From NCBI GenBank assembly GCA_017621905.1, contig JAGASC010000337.1, forward strand, positions 1 to 6,452: a stretch of DNA of 6,452 bases, written 5' to 3'. Made by a program: the position numbers and the translations under genes. A model generated the notes under the pieces. The model was not told where the DNA came from and did not search any database. It worked only from the letters and a program-made list of their open reading frames with translations. This DNA comes from Roseburia sp. Its GTDB lineage: Bacteria > Bacillota > Clostridia > Lachnospirales > Lachnospiraceae. How positions within the stretch are numbered: the first letter of the stretch is position 1; each line of letters begins with the position of its first letter. Of the stretch, positions 1 through 4,314 are shown piece by piece.

Positions 1-381
1 AAGATTCCCTGCTGCCAGCATCGCCCGGTTAAAAGATTCCGGATCCCCTTCCAGCTTATAATGCACTACAGCAGTGGGTAGCCATTTAAAGCCGCTGTCA
101 TGGTCCATCCACTGGTAAGTCATCAGATTCTTATCCATCTTTTTTTCCACTTCCAGGGCAATTTCCCGGTACAGAGGCTCTTTTGTGGCATAATACATCT
201 GCCACATTATACCGCCCCAGAAGCCATTGGTCCAAAAACAAATATCCTGTTTTCCTCTGTCATCATATCTTCCATCCGGACCAGTGGTTAATGGAATATT
301 ATGTAAATTCCGCTGTGCAACAACGTTCAGTTTTTCCTTCAATTTATCCGAAATCTCATTGGCCCATTGTTGATTTTCCAT
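1..381 (-). CDS. GH88-type unsaturated glucuronyl hydrolase, N-terminal part (runs off left edge)
   Basis: The 127 visible codons resemble the N-terminal third of glycoside hydrolase family 88, whose members are usually about 370-400 residues. These cytoplasmic enzymes hydrate the C4-C5 double bond of the terminal unsaturated uronic acid left by polysaccharide lyases, releasing the sugar. Visible family marks are WTNGFWGGIMW at residues 50-60, the start of the (alpha/alpha)6 barrel, and MDHDSGF at 92-98. Asp95 lines up with the catalytic Asp88 of the Bacillus sp. GL1 enzyme; the second catalytic Asp lies beyond the edge. There is no signal peptide, which fits an intracellular enzyme. I chose the ATG at 381 because AAGGAAAG precedes it by 7 nt; an in-frame ATG at 402 has a weaker site. 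The gene follows the importer genes on the same strand, 92 bp after the last permease. The related family GH105 is the main alternative, and the polysaccharide substrate cannot be told from this fragment. Confidence 0.85.
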   Translation of the reverse strand, partial: MENQQWANEISDKLKEKLNVVAQRNLHNIPLTTGPDGRYDDRGKQDICFWTNGFWGGIMWQMYYATKEPLYREIALEVEKKMDKNLMTYQWMDHDSGFKWLPTAVVHYKLEGDPESFNRAMLAAGNL

Positions 382-388
382 ACTTACA

Positions 389-396
389 CTTTCCTT
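389..396 (-). promoter_or_regulatory. Ribosome binding site deciding the GH88 start
   Basis: AAGGAAAG on the minus strand ends 7 nt before the ATG at 381. The competing in-frame ATG at 402 has only a weak purine stretch (AGAGAGCGAA) in front. A possible -10 element at 410-415 would also place the transcript start close to 402, leaving that codon without a leader. Confidence 0.55.
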
Positions 397-409
397 TCTC
401 ATTTCGCTC

Positions 410-438
410 TCTATAAAGAACGCCAATTCATCTCCCAT
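410..438 (-). promoter_or_regulatory. Possible weak promoter for the GH88 gene
   Basis: TATAGA (415 to 410, minus strand) is a passable -10 hexamer, matching TATAAT at four positions. Seventeen bases upstream lies ATGGGA (438 to 433), which is a poor -35. A weak -35 directly beside the repeat pair at 441-468 is what an activator-dependent promoter would look like. The evidence is positional only, and the GH88 gene could equally be read through from the permease genes, since no terminator is visible between them. Confidence 0.3.
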
Positions 439-470
439 GTAAATTCACAGCTATAGCGCAAATTCACATG
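436..470 (-). repeat. 19-bp-spaced direct repeat, also an imperfect inverted repeat, before the GH88 gene
   Basis: AAATTCACA occurs exactly at 441-449 and 460-468 on the plus strand, 19 bp start to start. On the minus strand, in the direction of the GH88 gene, the element reads TGTGAATTT. The spacing equals that of the paired elements upstream of the binding-protein gene, and the core ATTCAC also occurs in one of those (4246-4251). The same stretch is an imperfect inverted repeat: CATGTAAATT at 436-445 against AATTCACATG at 461-470, nine of ten positions complementary, around the palindrome GCTATAGC at 450-457. It may therefore be an operator with direct or dyad symmetry, or an RNA hairpin. 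No T-run follows, so it is not a standard terminator. Confidence 0.5.
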
Positions 471-473
471 CAA

Positions 474-1358
474 TTATCCCTTCACTGCTCCAATCATAAC
501 GCCCTTTGTAAAATATTTCTGCAAGAACGGATAAATGCACAAAATCGGCACTGTGGATATCACAATTGCTGCATATTTTAGTGTCTCCGCATATGTGTTA
601 AAATTATCTCCAACGCCTGCACTGTTTAATGCAATATCATTTTCCAGCAGCACTGCACGGATAATATTCTGAATCGGTAACAGATTCGTGTCTTTAATAT
701 AAATGGAAGCCTGGAACCAGTCATTCCAGCGCGCCACACCATAATACAATGTCAACACCGCCAGGGTAGGTTTGATCAGCGGCAAAATAATTTTAAAAAT
801 TACCTGAATGTCATTTGCACCGTCAATGTATGCCGATTCCGACAGACTTTCCGGTATCGTTTCAATTGCTGTTTTACAGATAATTGAATTATATACGCTT
901 ATACATCCCGGAATAATCAGCGCCCATAAGGTATTGTAAAGCCCCAGGGATTTGATGTTCAAAAATCCGGGAATTAATCCGCCGCTGAAAAACATGGTAA
1001 ACATGATCAGCCCTACTACCGCTTTTTTCCAAAGCATGCCTTTGCTTGCCATAAAGTACCCGCAGAGCACAGTCAATATGATGCTGAGCGGCAGAGAACC
1101 GAGCAACACCAGAATCGTATTTTTAAAGCTGGCCATCAACGTCGGGTGCTCAAACACCATTTGATAGGCTCCCAGAGTAAAGCGTTCCGGCCATAACACA
1201 ATGCCGGTATATTTTGTGATATCAGTGCTGTTACTGAAGGACAGCACGATGACATACCACATGGGGTACAGGGTCACAATTACTAGTGCAATCAAAATCA
1301 CATAAATGATAATATCAAAAACCCAGTCTCCCAATTTTCTTTTTCTTAATTTTTTCAT
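474..1358 (-). CDS. Carbohydrate ABC transporter permease, CUT1 family, LplC/YtcP-like
   Basis: This 294-residue integral membrane protein is the second permease of a binding-protein-dependent sugar importer. Hydrophobic segments lie at about 14-38, 80-103, 111-131, 141-162, 197-217 and 259-281, the usual six for MalG-type subunits. The cytoplasmic EAA loop that docks the ATPase is clear at 172-193, with SESAYIDGAND followed by IILP. The C-terminus KGVMIGAVKG is typical of the LplC/YtcP subgroup. I chose the ATG at 1358 because MKKLRKRKLGDW is a normal start for the family and AAAGGA lies 10 nt upstream, just after the preceding gene's stop. The open frame extends upstream to an ATG at 1439, but that would add 27 atypical residues overlapping the other permease. 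It is the last importer gene of the operon, 19 bp after its partner. The exact sugar is not readable from sequence. Confidence 0.93.
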   Translation of the reverse strand: MKKLRKRKLGDWVFDIIIYVILIALVIVTLYPMWYVIVLSFSNSTDITKYTGIVLWPERFTLGAYQMVFEHPTLMASFKNTILVLLGSLPLSIILTVLCGYFMASKGMLWKKAVVGLIMFTMFFSGGLIPGFLNIKSLGLYNTLWALIIPGCISVYNSIICKTAIETIPESLSESAYIDGANDIQVIFKIILPLIKPTLAVLTLYYGVARWNDWFQASIYIKDTNLLPIQNIIRAVLLENDIALNSAGVGDNFNTYAETLKYAAIVISTVPILCIYPFLQKYFTKGVMIGAVKG

Positions 1359-1377
1359 CCCATCGCAGTCCTTTCTG

Positions 1378-2301
1378 TCAGAATAATCCGCTCTGGCCCA
1401 TCTTCTTGCTGACCTTGTTCGCCACCAGCAGGAAAACAATATTGATCACAGAATTGAACAGCCCTACCGCTGTACTGAAGCTGAAATCTGCATCCACCAG
1501 ACCTTTCCGGTATACATAAGTCGAAATTACATCTGCCACCTCGTAGGTAAGAGGCTGATACAACAACAAAATCTTCTCGTATCCTACACTTAAAATACTG
1601 CCCAGCCGCAGGATCAGCAGCATTGATATGGTAGGCAGAAGTCCCGGCAGCGTGATGGATATGATCTGTCTTAATCTTCCCGCACCGTCCACCCTTGCAG
1701 CCTCATACTGCTCCTGGTCAATGCCCGACAATGCCGCCAGATAAATGATGGAATCCCAGCCAATGGTCTGCCAGATATCCGAAATCACGTAGATTGGATA
1801 AAACATCTCCTTTTCCGACAACAGATTCGTCCTTTCCCCGCCAAAAAAAACAATCATTTCATTTAAAATACCGTTGGTCTGGCAAAAAGAATTGATGATG
1901 GAGCAGACCACCACCATGGAAATAAAATGCGGCATATAGGAAATGGTCTGTACCGTTTTTTTGAACCACTTGACCTGCACTTCATTGATAATCAAAGCAA
2001 GAAGAATCGGCATTGGAAATGAAAAAACAATGGTCAGGGCACTGACGGTAAAGGTGTTCCGCAGCACTCTCCAAAAATAAATATCATTGAAAAATCTCCG
2101 GAAATTTTCCAGTCCGATCCATGGACTCCCGGAAATACCGACACTGGCCCGGAATCGCTGGAATGCAATCACAATTCCATACATGGGCTTATAGTGAAAA
2201 ATCAGAAAATACGCAAGCACAGGAAGCACAATCAAATATTTATATTTATTCTTTTTAAAGTCCTGCCCCGCACGCTTCCCAAATGAAACCAAATTACTCA
2301 T
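1378..2301 (-). CDS. Carbohydrate ABC transporter permease, CUT1 family, LplB/YteP-like
   Basis: This 307-residue protein is the first permease of the importer and should form a heterodimeric channel with the product of 1358-474. The N-terminal segment YLIVLPVLAYFLIFHYKPMY (22-41) and the ending of the chain (KKMGQSGLF) are characteristic of the LplB/YteP group. Six hydrophobic segments are visible at about 21-37, 84-106, 117-139, 168-190, 222-242 and 272-296. The EAA loop for ATPase contact is at 200-219 (EAARVDGAG, then ITLPG). The start at 2301 is well supported by GGAGG four bases upstream. The B. subtilis relatives YteP/YtcP carry rhamnogalacturonan-derived oligosaccharides and share the ATPase MsmX, which is the closest functional precedent. 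The gene is separated from the binding-protein gene by 74 bp that contain a strong hairpin. Confidence 0.93.
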   Translation of the reverse strand: MSNLVSFGKRAGQDFKKNKYKYLIVLPVLAYFLIFHYKPMYGIVIAFQRFRASVGISGSPWIGLENFRRFFNDIYFWRVLRNTFTVSALTIVFSFPMPILLALIINEVQVKWFKKTVQTISYMPHFISMVVVCSIINSFCQTNGILNEMIVFFGGERTNLLSEKEMFYPIYVISDIWQTIGWDSIIYLAALSGIDQEQYEAARVDGAGRLRQIISITLPGLLPTISMLLILRLGSILSVGYEKILLLYQPLTYEVADVISTYVYRKGLVDADFSFSTAVGLFNSVINIVFLLVANKVSKKMGQSGLF

Positions 2302-2305
2302 ATAT

Positions 2306-2310
2306 CCTCC
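2306..2310 (-). promoter_or_regulatory. Strong ribosome binding site of the first permease
   Basis: GGAGG on the minus strand lies four bases before the ATG at 2301 and only eight bases after the hairpin at 2319-2354. The permease thus has its own strong initiation site placed just outside the stem, which should remain accessible when the hairpin folds. Confidence 0.7.
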
Positions 2311-2318
2311 AATCGCAG

Positions 2319-2354
2319 GAAGCGCCGCTCCCCTCTTCCAAGTTGCGGCGCTTC
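2319..2354 (-). promoter_or_regulatory. Intercistronic hairpin between binding-protein and permease genes
   Basis: GAAGCGCCGC (2319-2328) and GCGGCGCTTC (2345-2354) are perfect reverse complements, giving a GC-rich 10-bp stem with a 16-nt loop. The hairpin begins 21 nt after the binding-protein stop codon. On the transcribed (minus) strand the stem is followed by CTGCGATTGGAGG, with no U-tract, so it is not a classical intrinsic terminator. In sugar importers a hairpin here commonly protects the binding-protein mRNA end after processing, or causes partial attenuation, so the binding protein outnumbers the permeases. The stem is seen directly; the role is inferred from such systems. Confidence 0.7.
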
Positions 2355-2375
2355 TTTCCCTTCCTAAAAAACTGC

Positions 2376-4046
2376 TTACTCCATAAAACGGTCATAGGCT
2401 GCCTGCTGAATTTCCAGAGCCTCTTCCAATCCCATTCCATTCAATTCTTCCACAAAAGCATCGAAATCATCTAAAGATACATCTCCTGTCATGAACTTCA
2501 TTCCTGTTTCTTCTACGTAAGTATTGATGGATGTCATCAAATCAGAGTATCTTGCACTTTCCTCATCTGTCATGGAAATCATTGGCAAACAGTGATCAGA
2601 TGCTTCCGTGTTATCGATCCATTTATATACTGCCTCTGCTGCGGCCTCTGCAAATCCGATTTCTACCATATGCGCCAACTGAATAGAAATACCGGTACCA
2701 CTGGTTCCATTGTATTTCACTCTGGCATTGGAAGCACCATCCGGATCTTCTGTTACCAGCTCGGTCCACTGCGGCTGTCCATTCTCATCCAGATAATAGC
2801 TTACGCCTTCTGTACCATAATTCCAGTACATCAGACCTTCTTCGGTATAACCATAGTTCAGCCATTTTAACGCAGTGATCAGCTTATCTTCCGGACAGGA
2901 AGTCGTAACCATTGCACACCATCCCTGGGATCCGCTGTAACGTGCCTGAATCATACAAGTAGGTTCTCCCGCTGCGGTTCTCGGATAGTCAAAGCCTACC
3001 CAATTTGCACCGGTCCCCTCAGCCTCAGCATCACCCACCCATGCGGTCAGCTGGGAACATGCGGTAAAGGAAACACCGATTTCGCCATTCAACACTTTTG
3101 TTCTTACGGCAGCATCATCCATGGTGATGGAATCCTTATCGATCAGGCCCATATCCCACCATTTGTGGAGATATGCCATGTATTCTTTCCACTCCTGCTG
3201 TGCCTGTGCCAACTGAACCTTTCCATTCTCATCTACATAGAAATTGGTAGAGAACGTACCATAAGCACCGGTTCCGGATCCGATACCAATATTATTGAGT
3301 CTTGCGGTAAAGAATCCCAGAGTCGCGCCGTAATTCTCTTTAAATGCTACCAGCACGTTTTCCCAGTCTTCCATGGTGACCGGAGTTTCCAGTCCTAACT
3401 CATCCAACCAATCCTGACGAATTACAGGGCCTACATAAGTAACGTTATACTCTGTTTCGCAGAAATTCTCTACTCCATAGAATTTTCCGCTGTCTGTTGT
3501 CAGAGACTGCAGTACATTCACATACTCGTCTTTGTGAATCGTCTCCCAGTAGTCCGGTGCATAAACCGGCAAATACTCTGTCAGATCATAAATTACACCG
3601 TCATTGATCAGCTGCTCTGCCTCACCGGAGGTTACGTTTGTAAAGATGATGTCCGGTAATTCATCTTCCGTTAATAACAGATTATATGCCTGATCAGCTA
3701 CCGCGCCCTCAGCCGGGTAAGTCCACTCCACTTCTACTCCCGTATTTTCAGCAAGTCCTGTGTGAAATGGGGATTCTGTATAATCAGCATAAGAAGCTAC
3801 CGGTTTGATCTGATTCTTCGACCAAATGGTCAATGTATCCGTAGTGTCCAACGGATAGGTGATTTCCTCACTTACTGCCTCGGCTTCTTTCTCCGATTCT
3901 TCCTCTTTTTCCGTATCGGCATTACTCTGCACCGATGCATCCTCGCTGTTGTTTGCTTTGTTCTGGTCTCCACATCCTACCATACCAAATACCATGGAAA
4001 AAGTAAGAACAAGACCAAGTAACTGTGAAATTCTTTTTCTCTTCAT
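2376..4046 (-). CDS. Lipoprotein extracellular sugar-binding protein of the ABC importer, LplA/YtcQ-like
   Basis: This 556-residue protein captures the sugar outside the membrane and delivers it to the two downstream permeases. Residues 1-24 form a lipoprotein signal peptide: basic MKRKR, a hydrophobic core, then MVGC with Cys25 as the lipidated residue. The lipobox has Met where Leu is usual. Residues 26-62 are a low-complexity, mostly acidic linker rich in Glu, Asp, Ser and Asn. The remainder is a family 1 type binding protein with features of the LplA/YtcQ group, including DELPDIIFTN near the N-lobe and many Trp and Tyr residues that could stack on sugars. Its length is somewhat above the roughly 500 residues usual for the group. 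The ATG at 4046 is preceded by AAGGG eight bases upstream. It is the first gene of the operon, directly after the repeat-rich intergenic region. The ligand is inferred from linkage to GH88: an oligosaccharide with an unsaturated uronate end. Confidence 0.92.
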   Translation of the reverse strand: MKRKRISQLLGLVLTFSMVFGMVGCGDQNKANNSEDASVQSNADTEKEEESEKEAEAVSEEITYPLDTTDTLTIWSKNQIKPVASYADYTESPFHTGLAENTGVEVEWTYPAEGAVADQAYNLLLTEDELPDIIFTNVTSGEAEQLINDGVIYDLTEYLPVYAPDYWETIHKDEYVNVLQSLTTDSGKFYGVENFCETEYNVTYVGPVIRQDWLDELGLETPVTMEDWENVLVAFKENYGATLGFFTARLNNIGIGSGTGAYGTFSTNFYVDENGKVQLAQAQQEWKEYMAYLHKWWDMGLIDKDSITMDDAAVRTKVLNGEIGVSFTACSQLTAWVGDAEAEGTGANWVGFDYPRTAAGEPTCMIQARYSGSQGWCAMVTTSCPEDKLITALKWLNYGYTEEGLMYWNYGTEGVSYYLDENGQPQWTELVTEDPDGASNARVKYNGTSGTGISIQLAHMVEIGFAEAAAEAVYKWIDNTEASDHCLPMISMTDEESARYSDLMTSINTYVEETGMKFMTGDVSLDDFDAFVEELNGMGLEEALEIQQAAYDRFME

Positions 4047-4157
4047 GTTCGTTTCCCTTTCTTTTTTTGTTTTTTCGGAAAAGTCACCCCGTATATTTCA
4101 ACATCTGTGGTGCTCCCTCATGCCCTTTATCCTAGCATGACATTTTTCAAAGGTATA
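4047..4157 (-). promoter_or_regulatory. Probable importer promoter and A-rich 5' leader
   Basis: The best -10 candidate on the minus strand is TGCTAGGAT, an extended form with TAGGAT at 4134 to 4129. Seventeen bases upstream lies TATACC (4157 to 4152), a poor -35 that abuts the first element of the repeat array. An alternative is TTGAAC (4165 to 4160) with TGTCAT (4142 to 4137), also 17 bp apart but overlapping the array. Either would give a leader of roughly 75-85 nt, ending in a very A/G-rich tract (about 4083-4050) that includes the AAGGGA ribosome site. The poor -35 suggests activator dependence. No riboswitch or cre-like site was recognised. Confidence 0.4.
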
Positions 4158-4271
4158 TCGTTCAATTTGTAAATCATCGCTCAAAATACGCAAACAGCCA
4201 TCATTCGTTTTTTCATCAATCGCTCAAAATATGCAGACAACTATCATTCACTTTACCGTCAATCGCTCAAA
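4158..4271. repeat. Ordered array of six short elements, 43-bp period; probable operator array
   Basis: On the plus strand TCGCTCAAA occurs exactly at 4177-4185, 4220-4228 and 4263-4271, each 43 bp from the next. Exactly 19 bp before each copy lies a related element: TCGTTCAAT at 4158, TCATTCGTT at 4201 and TCATTCACT at 4244 (consensus TCRTTCRNT). The alternation is thus 19, 24, 19, 24, 19 bp. The two complete 43-bp units starting at 4177 and 4220 agree at 34 of 43 positions by my hand alignment, and the strict nonamer matches suggest selected binding sites. The array lies between the AraC-type regulator gene and its likely target operon, with its near edge beside the candidate -35. AraC-family proteins often bind direct repeats about two helical turns apart, so this regulator is the first candidate to bind here; that is inference. 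Confidence 0.7.
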
Positions 4272-4285
4272 GCTTCATTTTTCAT

Positions 4286-4314
4286 TTCATAACTGTTCCG
4301 AAGCTTCATAACTG
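4286..4314. repeat. Diverged fourth repeat pair overlapping the regulator's stop codon
   Basis: TTCATAACTG occurs exactly at 4286-4295 and 4305-4314, again 19 bp apart. Dropping the first T, the copies start at 4287 and 4306, exactly 24 and 43 bp after the last TCGCTCAAA at 4263, so they keep the phase of the array. The sequence itself has drifted and shares mainly TCAT with the other elements. The second copy overlaps the TGA stop (4308 to 4306) and last codons of the regulator gene. Confidence 0.4.

Noticed and set aside
382..402. In-frame ATG at 402 as the GH88 start
   Set aside because: Its upstream purines are a weaker ribosome site than AAGGAAAG before 381, and the added residues (MRKESVS) are encoded by the purine-rich ribosome-site region.
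1359..1439. ATG at 1439 as the start of the second permease
   Set aside because: The extra 27 residues are rich in Arg and Trp, overlap the end of the other permease gene in another frame, and do not resemble the family's N-terminus. The ATG at 1358 has a ribosome site and a normal start.
2319..2354. Hairpin as an intrinsic terminator
   Set aside because: No T-run follows the stem on the transcribed strand, and the permease gene beyond it clearly belongs to the same operon.
4271..4307. Terminator for the regulator gene from the two AAGCTT-containing copies
   Set aside because: GAAGCTTC at 4300-4307 can pair with AAGCTTCA-type sequence near 4271-4276 for only about seven bases across a long loop, and no U-tract follows on the minus strand.
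4158..4314. CRISPR array
   Set aside because: The exact repeats are only 9-10 bp, the sequence between them is itself partly conserved, and no cas gene is present.
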